Assembly (NCBI RefSeq): GCF_964199755.1
Contig: NC_133901.1
Coordinates: forward strand, 11,795,556-11,859,555
DNA length: 64,000 nucleotides
From: Larus michahellis
Taxonomy: Eukaryota > Chordata > Aves > Charadriiformes > Laridae
Direction: 5' to 3'
Below the pieces are notes generated by a model. That model saw only the letters and a program-made list of their open reading frames with translations. It searched no databases and was not told where the DNA came from. Both the position numbers and the translations under genes were made by a program. Positions 19,057 to 31,575 of this stretch are shown piece after piece (within the stretch, counting starts at the first letter, position 1; every line of letters starts with the position of its first letter).

Positions 19057-19978
19057 TTGCCGGCGGGCGGAGGGGTGCTGCGCGTTTTGCTGTTGCGTCC
19101 GGCAGGGGGGCAGGTGCGGGTGTGGTTGCGGCAGGCGGGCGGGTGTGTGGGGCTGCGGGCCGTGTGGCAGGGGTGTGGAGGTTTTCTGGAGTGTTGCGCG
19201 TGGCATGTTGGGTGCTGTAGGCTTTTGGCGGCGGGCGGAGGGGTGTTGAGCGTTTTGGTGTTGCGGGTGGGGGGTTGTGTCGGGGGGGCAGGTGCGCGTG
19301 TGGTTGCGGCAGGCGGGTGGGTGTGTGGGGCTGCAGGGCACGTGGGAGGCTTGTGGAGGTTTTTTGGGTTGTTGGGTGCTGTAGGCTTTTGCCGGCAGGC
19401 GGGGGGGCGTTGAGTGTTTTGGTGTTGCGAGTGGGGTGTTGCGGCAGGCGGGTGGGTGTGCGGGGCTGCGGGGCGTGTAGCAGGGGTGTGGAGGTCTTTT
19501 GGGGTGTTGGGTGCTGTATGATTTTGGCGTCGGGCGGAGCGTCTGGCGAGCGTTGTGGTGTTGCGAGTGGGGTATTGTGGCAGGCGTCGGGGCAGGTGCG
19601 CGTGTTGTTGCGGGAGGAGGGAGGGTGTGTGGGGCTGTAGGGCGTGTGCGGTGCGTGAGTGTGGTGTAAGTACTTAGTGGTGTTGTGTGTGGGGTGTTGT
19701 GTTGTGTGAGGTGCGTGTGTTGTTGGGTGAGGCGTGTGTGTGTGTGTGTGTGTGTAGGGCAGGGTGCGTGTGGTGAGGGGTGTGTATTTTTTGCGGGGTG
19801 TTGCGTGTGGGGTGTTGTTTTGTGTGAGGTGTGTTGTGGGTAGGTGCGTGTGTTGTGCGTGTGTTTGTGTGTGTGTGTGTGTGGTGTGAGGCGTTGTTGT
19901 GGGCGTGGGGGTGTGTGTGAGTGCGGGAGGGCGGTGTGGGCGGTGGGTGTGGAGAGGGCTGTTGTGGGGCAGAGGGGT

Positions 19979-20098
19979 GCCTACGGCCATACCACCCTGA
20001 GAATGCCCGATCTCGTCTGATCTCGGAAGCTAAGCAGGGTCGGGCCCGGTTAGTACTTGGATGGGAGACCGCCTGGGAATATCGGGTGCTGTAGGCTT
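19979..20098 (+). rRNA. 5S rRNA gene, copy 17 (C26T, C104T)
   Basis: There are two changes. C26T lies in loop B. C104T changes G71-C104 of helix V to a G-U wobble. The same pair occurs only in copy 29. The unit is L (1,578 bp, spacer 20099-21556). Confidence 0.97.
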
Positions 20099-21556
20099 TT
20101 GCCGGCGGGCGGAGGGGTGCTGCGCGTTTTGCTGTTGCATCCGGCAGGGGGGCAGGTGCGGGTGTGGTTGCGGCAGGCGGGTGGGCGTGTGGGGCTGCGG
20201 GGCGCGTGGGAGGCTTGTGGAGGTTTTTTGGGCTGTTGTAGGCTTTTGCCGGCAGGCGGGGGGGTGTTGAGTGTTTTGGTGTTGCGAGTGGGTGTTGCGG
20301 CAGGCGGGCGGGTTTGTGGGGCTGCGGGCCGTGTGGCAGGGGTGTGGAGGTTTTCTGGAGTGTTGCGCGTGGCATGTTGGGTGCTGTAGGCTTTTGGCGG
20401 CGGGCAGAGGGGTGTTGAGCGTTTTGGTGTTGCGGGTGGGGGGTTGTGTCGGGGGGGCAGGTGCGCGTGTGGTTGTGGCAGGCGGGTGGGTGTGTGGGGC
20501 TGCAGGGCACGTGGGAGGCTTGTGGAGGTTTTTTGGGCTGTTGTAGGCTTTTGCCGGCAGGCGGGGGGGTGTTGAGTGTTTTGGTGTTGCGAGTGGGGTG
20601 TTGCGGCAGGCGGGTGGGTGTGTGGGGCTGGAGGGCGCGGGGCGTGTGGGAGTGGTGTGTAAGTATTTTGGGGGGCTGTGTTGGGGCAGGTGCGGGTGTA
20701 GTTGCGGCAGGCGGGCGGGTGTGTGGGGCTGCGGGCCGTGTGGCAGGGGTGTGGAGGTTTTCTGGAGTGTTGCGCGTGGCATGTTGGGTGCTGTAGGCTT
20801 TTGGCGGCGGGCGGAGGGGTGTTGAGCGTTTTGGTGTTGCGGGTGGGGGGTTGTGTCGGGGGGGCAGGTGCGCGTGTGGTTGCGGCAGGCGGGTGGGTGT
20901 GTGGGGCTGCAGGGCACGTGGGAGGCTTGTGGAGGTTTTTTGGGTTGTTGGGTGCTGTAGGCTTTTGCCGGCAGGCGGGGGGGCGTTGAGTGTTTTGGTG
21001 TTGCGAGTGGGGTGTTGCGGCAGGCGGGTGGGTGTGCGGGGCTGCGGGGCGTGTAGCAGGGGTGTGGAGGTCTTTTGGGGTGTTGGGTGCTGTATGATTT
21101 TGGCGTCGGGCGGAGCGTCTGGCGAGCGTTGTGGTGTTGCGAGTGGGGTATTGTGGCAGGCGTCGGGGCAGGTGCGCGTGTTGTTGCGGGAGGAGGGAGG
21201 GTGTGTGGGGCTGTAGGGCGTGTGCGGTGCGTGAGTGTGGTGTAAGTACTTAGTGGTGTTGTGTGTGGGGTGTTGTGTTGTGTGAGGTGCGTGTGTTGTT
21301 GGGTGAGGCGTGTGTGTGTGTGTGTGTGTGTGTAGGGCAGGGTGCGTGTGGTGAGGGGTGTGTATTTTTTGCGGGGTGTTGCGTGTGGGGTGTTGTTTTG
21401 TGTGAGGTGTGTTGTGGGTAGGTGCGTGTGTTGTGCGTGTGTTTGTGTGTGTGTGTGTGTGGTGTGAGGCGTTGTTGTGGGCGTGGGGGTGTGTGTGAGT
21501 GCGGGAGGGCGGTGTGGGCGGTGGGTGTGGAGAGGGCTGTTGTGGGGCAGAGGGGT

Positions 21557-21676
21557 GCCTACGGCCATACCACCCTGAGAACGCCCGATCTCGTCTGATC
21601 TCGGAAGCTAAGCAGGGTCGGGCCCGGTTAGTACTTGGATGGGAGACCGCCTGGGAATACCGGGTGCTGTAGGCTT
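21557..21676 (+). rRNA. 5S rRNA gene, copy 18 (consensus), longest unit
   Basis: The gene is consensus. Its spacer (21677-23236) makes the longest unit, 1,680 bp: an M unit in which a further 407-bp module has been added in tandem. Confidence 0.98.
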
Positions 21677-23236
21677 TTGCCGGCGGGCAGAGGGGTGCTG
21701 CGCGTTTTGCTGTTGCGTCCGGCAGGGGGGCAGGTGCGGGTGTGGTTGCGGCAGGCGGGTGGGTGTGTGGGGCTGCAGGGCACGTGGGAGGCTTGTGGAG
21801 GTTTTTTGGGCTGTTGTAGGCTTTTGCCGGCAGGCGGGGGGGTGTTGAGTGTTTTGGTGTTGCGAGTGGGGTGTTGCGGCAGGCGGGTGGGTGTGTGGGG
21901 CTGGAGGGCGCGGGGCGTGTGGGAGTGGTGTGTAAGTATTTTGGGGGGCTGTGTTGGGGCAGGTGCGGGTGTAGTTGCGGCAGGCGGGCGGGTGTGTGGG
22001 GCTGCGGGCCGTGTGGCAGGGGTGTGGAGGTTTTCTGGAGTGTTGCGCGTGGCATGTTGGGTGCTGTAGGCTTTTGGCGGCGGGCGGAGGGGTGTTGAGC
22101 GTTTTGGTGTTGCGGGTGGGGGGTTGTGTCGGGGGGGCAGGTGCGCGTGTGGTTGCGGCAGGCGGGTGGGTGTGTGGGGCTGCAGGGCACGTGGGAGGCT
22201 TGTGGAGGTTTTTTGGGCTGTTGTAGGCTTTTGCCGGCAGGCGGGGGGGTGTTGAGTGTTTTGGTGTTGCGAGTGGGGTGTTGCGGCAGGCGGGTGGGTG
22301 TGTGGGGCTGGAGGGCGCGGGGCGTGTGGGAGTGGTGTGTAAGTATTTTGGGGGGCTGTGTTGGGGCAGGTGCGGGTGTAGTTGCGGCAGGCGGGCGGGT
22401 GTGTGGGGCTGCGGGCCGTGTGGCAGGGGTGTGGAGGTTTTCTGGAGTGTTGCGCGTGGCATGTTGGGTGCTGTAGGCTTTTGGCGGCGGGCGGAGGGGT
22501 GTTGAGCGTTTTGGTGTTGCGGGTGGGGGGTTGTGTCGGGGGGGCAGGTGCGCGTGTGGTTGCGGCAGGCGGGTGGGTGTGTGGGGCTGCAGGGCACGTG
22601 GGAGGCTTGTGGAGGTTTTTTGGGTTGTTGGGTGCTGTAGGCTTTTGCCGGCAGGCGGGGGGGCGTTGAGTGTTTTGGTGTTGCGAGTGGGGTGTTGCGG
22701 CAGGCGGGTGGGTGTGCGGGGCTGCGGGGCGTGTAGCAGGGGTGTGGAGGTCTTTTGGGGTGTTGGGTGCTGTATGATTTTGGCGTCGGGCGGAGCGTCT
22801 GGCGAGCGTTGTGGTGTTGCGAGTGGGGTATTGTGGCAGGCGTCGGGGCAGGTGCGCGTGTTGTTGCGGGAGGAGGGAGGGTGTGTGGGGCTGTAGGGCG
22901 TGTGCGGTGCGTGAGTGTGGTGTAAGTACTTAGTGGTGTTGTGTGTGGGGTGTTGTGTTGTGTGAGGTGCGTGTGTTGTTGGGTGAGGCGTGTGTGTGTG
23001 TGTGTGTGTGTGTAGGGCAGGGTGCGTGTGGTGAGGGGTGTGTATTTTTTGCGGGGTGTTGCGTGTGGGGTGTTGTTTTGTGTGAGGTGTGTTGTGGGTA
23101 GGTGCGTGTGTTGTGCGTGTGTTTGTGTGTGTGTGTGTGTGGTGTGAGGCGTTGTTGTGGGCGTGGGGGTGTGTGTGAGTGCGGGAGGGCGGTGTGGGCG
23201 GTGGGTGTGGAGAGGGCTGTTGTGGGGCAGAGGGGT

Positions 23237-23356
23237 GCCTACGGCCATACCACCCTGAGAACGCCCGATCTCGTCTGATCTCGGAAGCTAAGCAGGGTCG
23301 GGCCCGGTTAGTACTTGGATGGGAGACCGCCCGGGAATACCGGGTGCTGTAGGCTT
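23237..23356 (+). rRNA. 5S rRNA gene, copy 19 (T96C)
   Basis: T96C lies in box C and creates a new CpG. It replaces the U80-U96 apposition in helix IV with U-C. The unit is M (1,270 bp, spacer 23357-24506). The spacer lacks one G in gcaggcggtgggtg and has a private gaggcatgtg before microsatellite 1. Confidence 0.96.
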
Positions 23357-24506
23357 TTGCCGGCGGGCAGAGGGGTGCTGCGCGTTTTGCTGTTGCGTCC
23401 GGCAGGGGGGCAGGTGCGGGTGTGGTTGCGGCAGGCGGTGGGTGTGTGGGGCTGCAGGGCACGTGGGAGGCTTGTGGAGGTTTTTTGGGCTGTTGTAGGC
23501 TTTTGCCGGCAGGCGGGGGGGTGTTGAGTGTTTTGGTGTTGCGAGTGGGGTGTTGCGGCAGGCGGGTGGGTGTGTGGGGCTGGAGGGCGCGGGGCGTGTG
23601 GGAGTGGTGTGTAAGTATTTTGGGGGGCTGTGTTGGGGCAGGTGCGGGTGTAGTTGCGGCAGGCGGGCAGGTGTGTGGGGCTGCGGGCCGTGTGGCAGGG
23701 GTGTGGAGGTTTTCTGGAGTGTTGCGCGTGGCATGTTGGGTGCTGTAGGCTTTTGGCGGCGGGCGGAGGGGTGTTGAGCGTTTTGGTGTTGCGGGTGGGG
23801 GGTTGTGTCGGGGGGGCAGGTGCGCGTGTGGTTGCGGCAGGCGGGTGGGTGTGTGGGGCTGCAGGGCACGTGGGAGGCTTGTGGAGGTTTTTTGGGTTGT
23901 TGGGTGCTGTAGGCTTTTGCCGGCAGGCGGGGGGGCGTTGAGTGTTTTGGTGTTGCGAGTGGGGTGTTGCGGCAGGCGGGTGGGTGTGCGGGGCTGCGGG
24001 GCGTGTAGCAGGGGTGTGGAGGTCTTTTGGGGTGTTGGGTGCTGTATGATTTTGGCGTCGGGCGGAGCGTCTGGCGAGCGTTGTGGTGTTGCGAGTGGGG
24101 TATTGTGGCAGGCGTCGGGGCAGGTGCGCGTGTTGTTGCGGGAGGAGGGAGGGTGTGTGGGGCTGTAGGGCGTGTGCGGTGCGTGAGTGTGGTGTAAGTA
24201 CTTAGTGGTGTTGTGTGTGGGGTGTTGTGTTGTGTGAGGTGCGTGTGTTGTTGGGTGAGGCATGTGTGTGTGTGTGTGTGTGTAGGGCAGGGTGCGTGTG
24301 GTGAGGGGTGTGTATTTTTTGCGGGGTGTTGCGTGTGGGGTGTTGTTTTGTGTGAGGTGTGTTGTGGGTAGGTGCGTGTGTTGTGCGTGTGTTTGTGTGT
24401 GTGTGTGTGTGGTGTGAGGCGTTGTTGTGGGCGTGGGGGTGTGTGTGAGTGCGGGAGGGCGGTGTGGGCGGTGGGTGTGGAGAGGGCTGTTGTGGGGCAG
24501 AGGGGT

Positions 24507-24626
24507 GCCTACGGCCATACCACCCTGAGAACGCCCGATCTCGTCTGATCTCGGAAGCTAAGCAGGGTCGGGCCCGGTTAGTACTTGGATGGGAGACCGC
24601 CTGGGAATACCGGGTGCTGTAGGCTT
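24507..24626 (+). rRNA. 5S rRNA gene, copy 20 (consensus)
   Basis: The gene is consensus. The unit is S2 (1,042 bp, spacer 24627-25548) and starts the strictly alternating S/M stretch. Confidence 0.98.
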
Positions 24627-25548
24627 TTGCCGGCGGGCGGAGGGGTGCTGCGCGTTTTGCTGTTGCGTCCGGCAGGGGGGCAGGTGCGGGTGTGGTTGCG
24701 GCAGGCGGGCGGGTGTGAGGGGCTGCGGGCCGTGTGGCAGGGGTGTGGAGGTTTTCTGGAGTGTTGCGCGTGGCATGTTGGGTGCTGTAGGCTTTTGGCG
24801 GCGGGCGGAGGGGTGTTGAGCGTTTTGGTGTTGCGGGTGGGGGGTTGTGTCGGGGGGGCAGGTGCGTGTGTGGTTGCGGCAGGCGGGTGGGTGTGTGGGG
24901 CTGCAGGGCACGTGGGAGGCTTGTGGAGGTTTTTTGGGTTGTTGGGTGCTGTAGGCTTTTGCCGGCAGGCGGGGGGGCGTTGAGTGTTTTGGTGTTGCGA
25001 GTGGGGTGTTGCGGCAGGCGGGTGGGTGTGCGGGGCTGCGGGGCGTGTAGCAGGGGTGTGGAGGTCTTTTGGGGTGTTGGGTGCTGTATGATTTTGGCGT
25101 CGGGCGGAGCGTCTGGCGAGCGTTGTGGTGTTGCGAGTGGGGTATTGTGGCAGGCGTCGGGGCAGGTGCGCGTGTTGTTGCGGGAGGAGGGAGGGTGTGT
25201 GGGGCTGTAGGGCGTGTGCGGTGCGTGAGTGTGGTGTAAGTACTTAGTGGTGTTGTGTGTGGGGTGTTGTGTTGTGTGAGGTGCGTGTGTTGTTGGGTGA
25301 GGCGTGTGTGTGTGTGTGTGTGTGTAGGGCAGGGTGCGTGTGGTGAGGGGTGTGTATTTTTTGCGGGGTGTTGCGTGTGGGGTGTTGTTTTGTGTGAGGT
25401 GTGTTGTGGGTAGGTGCGTGTGTTGTGCGTGTGTTTGTGTGTGTGTGTGTGTGGTGTGAGGCGTTGTTGTGGGCGTGGGGGTGTGTGTGAGTGCGGGAGG
25501 GCGGTGTGGGCGGTGGGTGTGGAGAGGGCTGTTGTGGGGCAGAGGGGT

Positions 25549-25668
25549 GCCTACGGCCATACCACCCTGAGAACGCCCGATCTCGTCTGATCTCGGAAGC
25601 TAAGCAGGGTCGGGCCCGGTTAGTACTTGGATGGGAGACCGCCTGGGAATACCGGGTGCTGTAGGCTT
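25549..25668 (+). rRNA. 5S rRNA gene, copy 21 (consensus)
   Basis: The gene is consensus. The unit is M (1,273 bp, spacer 25669-26821), first half of the 2,317-bp higher-order repeat. Its spacer has (GT)13, the longest run I saw. Confidence 0.98.
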
Positions 25669-26821
25669 TTGCCGGCGGGCAGAGGGGTGCTGCGCGTTTT
25701 GCTGTTGCGTCCGGCAGGGGGGCAGGTGCGGGTGTGGTTGCGGCAGGCGGGTGGGTGTGTGGGGCTGCAGGGCACGTGGGAGGCTTGTGGAGGTTTTTTG
25801 GGCTGTTGTAGGCTTTTGCCGGCAGGCGGGGGGGTGTTGAGTGTTTTGGTGTTGCGAGTGGGGTGTTGCGGCAGGCGGGTGGGTGTGTGGGGCTGGAGGG
25901 CGCGGGGCGTGTGGGAGTGGTGTGTAAGTATTTTGGGGGGCTGTTTTGGGGCAGGTGCGGGTGTAGTTGCGGCAGGCGGGCGGGTGTGTGGGGCTGCGGG
26001 CCGTGTGGCAGGGGTGTGGAGGTTTTCTGGAGTGTTGCGCGTGGCATGTTGGGTGCTGTAGGCTTTTGGCGGCGGGCGGAGGGGTGTTGAGCGTTTTGGT
26101 GTTGCGGGTGGGGGGTTGTGTCGGGGGGGCAGGTGCGCGTGTGGTTGCGGCAGGCGGGTGGGTGTGTGGGGCTGCAGGGCACGTGGGAGGCTTGTGGAGG
26201 TTTTTTGGGTTGTTGGGTGCTGTAGGCTTTTGCCGGCAGGCGGGGGGGCGTTGAGTGTTTTGGTGTTGCGAGTGGGGTGTTGCGGCAGGCGGGTGGGTGT
26301 GCGGGGCTGCGGGGCGTGTAGCAGGGGTGTGGAGGTCTTTTGGGGTGTTGGGTGCTGTATGATTTTGGCGTCGGGCGGAGCGTCTGGCGAGCGTTGTGGT
26401 GTTGCGAGTGGGGTATTGTGGCAGGCGTCGGGGCAGGTGCGTGTGTTGTTGCGGGAAGAGGGAGGGTGTGTGGGGCTGTAGGGCGTGTGCGGTGCGTGAG
26501 TGTGGTGTAAGTACTTAGTGGTGTTGTGTGTGGGGTGTTGTGTTGTGTGAGGTGCGTGTGTTGTTGGGTGAGGCGTGTGTGTGTGTGTGTGTGTGTGTGT
26601 AGGGCAGGGTGCGTGTGGTGAGGGGTGTGTATTTTTTGCGGGGTGTTGCGTGTGGGGTGTTGTTTTGTGTGAGGTGTGTTGTGGGTAGGTGCGTGTGTTG
26701 TGCGTGTGTTTGTGTGTGTGTGTGTGGTGTGAGGCGTTGTTGTGGGCGTGGGGGTGTGTGTGAGTGCGGGAGGGCGGTGTGGGCGGTGGGTGTGGAGAGG
26801 GCTGTTGTGGGGCAGAGGGGT

Positions 26822-26941
26822 GCCTACGGCCATACCACCCTGAGAACGCCCGATCTCGTCTGATCTCGGAAGCTAAGCAGGGTCGGGCCCGGTTAGTACT
26901 TGGATGGGAGACCGCCTGGGAATACCGGGTGCTGTAGGTTT
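26822..26941 (+). rRNA. 5S rRNA gene, copy 22 (C118T)
   Basis: C118T changes the terminal G1-C118 pair to G-U and lengthens the terminal T run to six (no C before it). The unit is S2 (1,044 bp, spacer 26942-27865) with gcatgtagc in the spacer. Confidence 0.96.
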
Positions 26942-27865
26942 TTGCCGGCGGGCGGAGGGGTGCTGCGCGTTTTGCTGTTGCGTCCGGCAGGGGGGCAGGT
27001 GCGGGTGTGGTTGCGGCAGGCGGGCGGGTGTGAGGGGCTGCGGGCCGTGTGGCAGGGGTGTGGAGGTTTTCTGGAGTGTTGCGCGTGGCATGTTGGGTGC
27101 TGTAGGCTTTTGGCGGCGGGCGGAGGGGTGTTGAGCGTTTTGGTGTTGCGGGTGGGGGGTTGTGTCGGGGGGGCAGGTGCGTGTGTGGTTGCGGCAGGCG
27201 GGTGGGTGTGTGGGGCTGCAGGGCACGTGGGAGGCTTGTGGAGGTTTTTTGGGTTGTTGGGTGCTGTAGGCTTTTGCCGGCAGGCGGGGGGGCGTTGAGT
27301 GTTTTGGTGTTGCGAGTGGGGTGTTGCGGCAGGCGGGTGGGTGTGCGGGGCTGCGGGGCATGTAGCAGGGGTGTGGAGGTCTTTTGGGGTGTTGGGTGCT
27401 GTATGATTTTGGCGTCGGGCGGAGCGTCTGGCGAGCGTTGTGGTGTTGCGAGTGGGGTATTGTGGCAGGCGTCGGGGCAGGTGCGCGTGTTGTTGCGGGA
27501 GGAGGGAGGGTGTGTGGGGCTGTAGGGCGTGTGCGGTGCGTGAGTGTGGTGTAAGTACTTAGTGGTGTTGTGTGTGGGGTGTTGTGTTGTGTGAGGTGCG
27601 TGTGTTGTTGGGTGAGGCGTGTGTGTGTGTGTGTGTGTGTGTAGGGCAGGGTGCGTGTGGTGAGGGGTGTGTATTTTTTGCGGGGTGTTGCGTGTGGGGT
27701 GTTGTTTTGTGTGAGGTGTGTTGTGGGTAGGTGCGTGTGTTGTGCGTGTGTTTGTGTGTGTGTGTGTGTGGTGTGAGGCGTTGTTGTGGGCGTGGGGGTG
27801 TGTGTGAGTGCGGGAGGGCGGTGTGGGCGGTGGGTGTGGAGAGGGCTGTTGTGGGGCAGAGGGGT

Positions 27866-27985
27866 GCCTACGGCCATACCACCCTGAGAACGCCCGATCT
27901 CGTCTGATCTCGGAAGCTAAGCAGGGTCGGGCCCGGTTAGTACTTGGATGGGAGACCGCCTGGGAATACCGGGTGCTGTAGGCTT
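27866..27985 (+). rRNA. 5S rRNA gene, copy 23 (consensus)
   Basis: The gene is consensus. The unit is M (1,273 bp, spacer 27986-29138), start of the second 2,317-bp repeat. Confidence 0.98.
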
Positions 27986-29138
27986 TTGCCGGCGGGCAGA
28001 GGGGTGCTGCGCGTTTTGCTGTTGCGTCCGGCAGGGGGGCAGGTGCGGGTGTGGTTGCGGCAGGCGGGTGGGTGTGTGGGGCTGCAGGGCACGTGGGAGG
28101 CTTGTGGAGGTTTTTTGGGCTGTTGTAGGCTTTTGCCGGCAGGCGGGGGGGTGTTGAGTGTTTTGGTGTTGCGAGTGGGGTGTTGCGGCAGGCGGGTGGG
28201 TGTGTGGGGCTGGAGGGCGCGGGGCGTGTGGGAGTGGTGTGTAAGTATTTTGGGGGGCTGTTTTGGGGCAGGTGCGGGTGTAGTTGCGGCAGGCGGGCGG
28301 GTGTGTGGGGCTGCGGGCCGTGTGGCAGGGGTGTGGAGGTTTTCTGGAGTGTTGCGCGTGGCATGTTGGGTGCTGTAGGCTTTTGGCGGCGGGCGGAGGG
28401 GTGTTGAGCGTTTTGGTGTTGCGGGTGGGGGGTTGTGTCGGGGGGGCAGGTGCGCGTGTGGTTGCGGCAGGCGGGTGGGTGTGTGGGGCTGCAGGGCACG
28501 TGGGAGGCTTGTGGAGGTTTTTTGGGTTGTTGGGTGCTGTAGGCTTTTGCCGGCAGGCGGGGGGGCGTTGAGTGTTTTGGTGTTGCGAGTGGGGTGTTGC
28601 GGCAGGCGGGTGGGTGTGCGGGGCTGCGGGGCGTGTAGCAGGGGTGTGGAGGTCTTTTGGGGTGTTGGGTGCTGTATGATTTTGGCGTCGGGCGGAGCGT
28701 CTGGCGAGCGTTGTGGTGTTGCGAGTGGGGTATTGTGGCAGGCGTCGGGGCAGGTGCGTGTGTTGTTGCGGGAAGAGGGAGGGTGTGTGGGGCTGTAGGG
28801 CGTGTGCGGTGCGTGAGTGTGGTGTAAGTACTTAGTGGTGTTGTGTGTGGGGTGTTGTGTTGTGTGAGGTGCGTGTGTTGTTGGGTGAGGCGTGTGTGTG
28901 TGTGTGTGTGTGTGTGTAGGGCAGGGTGCGTGTGGTGAGGGGTGTGTATTTTTTGCGGGGTGTTGCGTGTGGGGTGTTGTTTTGTGTGAGGTGTGTTGTG
29001 GGTAGGTGCGTGTGTTGTGCGTGTGTTTGTGTGTGTGTGTGTGGTGTGAGGCGTTGTTGTGGGCGTGGGGGTGTGTGTGAGTGCGGGAGGGCGGTGTGGG
29101 CGGTGGGTGTGGAGAGGGCTGTTGTGGGGCAGAGGGGT

Positions 29139-29258
29139 GCCTACGGCCATACCACCCTGAGAACGCCCGATCTCGTCTGATCTCGGAAGCTAAGCAGGGT
29201 CGGGCCCGGTTAGTACTTGGATGGGAGACCGCCTGGGAATACCGGGTGCTGTAGGTTT
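29139..29258 (+). rRNA. 5S rRNA gene, copy 24 (C118T)
   Basis: It has the same C118T as copies 22 and 26. The unit is S2 (1,044 bp, spacer 29259-30182). Confidence 0.96.
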
Positions 29259-30182
29259 TTGCCGGCGGGCGGAGGGGTGCTGCGCGTTTTGCTGTTGCGT
29301 CCGGCAGGGGGGCAGGTGCGGGTGTGGTTGCGGCAGGCGGGCGGGTGTGAGGGGCTGCGGGCCGTGTGGCAGGGGTGTGGAGGTTTTCTGGAGTGTTGCG
29401 CGTGGCATGTTGGGTGCTGTAGGCTTTTGGCGGCGGGCGGAGGGGTGTTGAGCGTTTTGGTGTTGCGGGTGGGGGGTTGTGTCGGGGGGGCAGGTGCGTG
29501 TGTGGTTGCGGCAGGCGGGTGGGTGTGTGGGGCTGCAGGGCACGTGGGAGGCTTGTGGAGGTTTTTTGGGTTGTTGGGTGCTGTAGGCTTTTGCCGGCAG
29601 GCGGGGGGGCGTTGAGTGTTTTGGTGTTGCGAGTGGGGTGTTGCGGCAGGCGGGTGGGTGTGCGGGGCTGCGGGGCATGTAGCAGGGGTGTGGAGGTCTT
29701 TTGGGGTGTTGGGTGCTGTATGATTTTGGCGTCGGGCGGAGCGTCTGGCGAGCGTTGTGGTGTTGCGAGTGGGGTATTGTGGCAGGCGTCGGGGCAGGTG
29801 CGCGTGTTGTTGCGGGAGGAGGGAGGGTGTGTGGGGCTGTAGGGCGTGTGCGGTGCGTGAGTGTGGTGTAAGTACTTAGTGGTGTTGTGTGTGGGGTGTT
29901 GTGTTGTGTGAGGTGCGTGTGTTGTTGGGTGAGGCGTGTGTGTGTGTGTGTGTGTGTGTAGGGCAGGGTGCGTGTGGTGAGGGGTGTGTATTTTTTGCGG
30001 GGTGTTGCGTGTGGGGTGTTGTTTTGTGTGAGGTGTGTTGTGGGTAGGTGCGTGTGTTGTGCGTGTGTTTGTGTGTGTGTGTGTGTGGTGTGAGGCGTTG
30101 TTGTGGGCGTGGGGGTGTGTGTGAGTGCGGGAGGGCGGTGTGGGCGGTGGGTGTGGAGAGGGCTGTTGTGGGGCAGAGGGGT

Positions 30183-30302
30183 GCCTACGGCCATACCACC
30201 CTGAGAACGCCCGATCTCGTCTGATCTCGGAAGCTAAGCAGGGTCGGGCCCGGTTAGTACTTGGATGGGAGACCGCCTGGGAATACCGGGTGCTGTAGGC
30301 TT
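30183..30302 (+). rRNA. 5S rRNA gene, copy 25 (consensus)
   Basis: The gene is consensus. The unit is M (1,273 bp, spacer 30303-31455), start of the third 2,317-bp repeat. Confidence 0.98.
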
Positions 30303-31455
30303 TTGCCGGCGGGCAGAGGGGTGCTGCGCGTTTTGCTGTTGCGTCCGGCAGGGGGGCAGGTGCGGGTGTGGTTGCGGCAGGCGGGTGGGTGTGTGGGGCT
30401 GCAGGGCACGTGGGAGGCTTGTGGAGGTTTTTTGGGCTGTTGTAGGCTTTTGCCGGCAGGCGGGGGGGTGTTGAGTGTTTTGGTGTTGCGAGTGGGGTGT
30501 TGCGGCAGGCGGGTGGGTGTGTGGGGCTGGAGGGCGCGGGGCGTGTGGGAGTGGTGTGTAAGTATTTTGGGGGGCTGTTTTGGGGCAGGTGCGGGTGTAG
30601 TTGCGGCAGGCGGGCGGGTGTGTGGGGCTGCGGGCCGTGTGGCAGGGGTGTGGAGGTTTTCTGGAGTGTTGCGCGTGGCATGTTGGGTGCTGTAGGCTTT
30701 TGGCGGCGGGCGGAGGGGTGTTGAGCGTTTTGGTGTTGCGGGTGGGGGGTTGTGTCGGGGGGGCAGGTGCGCGTGTGGTTGCGGCAGGCGGGTGGGTGTG
30801 TGGGGCTGCAGGGCACGTGGGAGGCTTGTGGAGGTTTTTTGGGTTGTTGGGTGCTGTAGGCTTTTGCCGGCAGGCGGGGGGGCGTTGAGTGTTTTGGTGT
30901 TGCGAGTGGGGTGTTGCGGCAGGCGGGTGGGTGTGCGGGGCTGCGGGGCGTGTAGCAGGGGTGTGGAGGTCTTTTGGGGTGTTGGGTGCTGTATGATTTT
31001 GGCGTCGGGCGGAGCGTCTGGCGAGCGTTGTGGTGTTGCGAGTGGGGTATTGTGGCAGGCGTCGGGGCAGGTGCGTGTGTTGTTGCGGGAAGAGGGAGGG
31101 TGTGTGGGGCTGTAGGGCGTGTGCGGTGCGTGAGTGTGGTGTAAGTACTTAGTGGTGTTGTGTGTGGGGTGTTGTGTTGTGTGAGGTGCGTGTGTTGTTG
31201 GGTGAGGCGTGTGTGTGTGTGTGTGTGTGTGTGTAGGGCAGGGTGCGTGTGGTGAGGGGTGTGTATTTTTTGCGGGGTGTTGCGTGTGGGGTGTTGTTTT
31301 GTGTGAGGTGTGTTGTGGGTAGGTGCGTGTGTTGTGCGTGTGTTTGTGTGTGTGTGTGTGGTGTGAGGCGTTGTTGTGGGCGTGGGGGTGTGTGTGAGTG
31401 CGGGAGGGCGGTGTGGGCGGTGGGTGTGGAGAGGGCTGTTGTGGGGCAGAGGGGT

Positions 31456-31575
31456 GCCTACGGCCATACCACCCTGAGAACGCCCGATCTCGTCTGATCT
31501 CGGAAGCTAAGCAGGGTCGGGCCCGGTTAGTACTTGGATGGGAGACCGCCTGGGAATACCGGGTGCTGTAGGTTT
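31456..31575 (+). rRNA. 5S rRNA gene, copy 26 (C118T)
   Basis: This is the last of the three C118T genes. The unit is S2 (1,044 bp, spacer 31576-32499). Confidence 0.96.
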
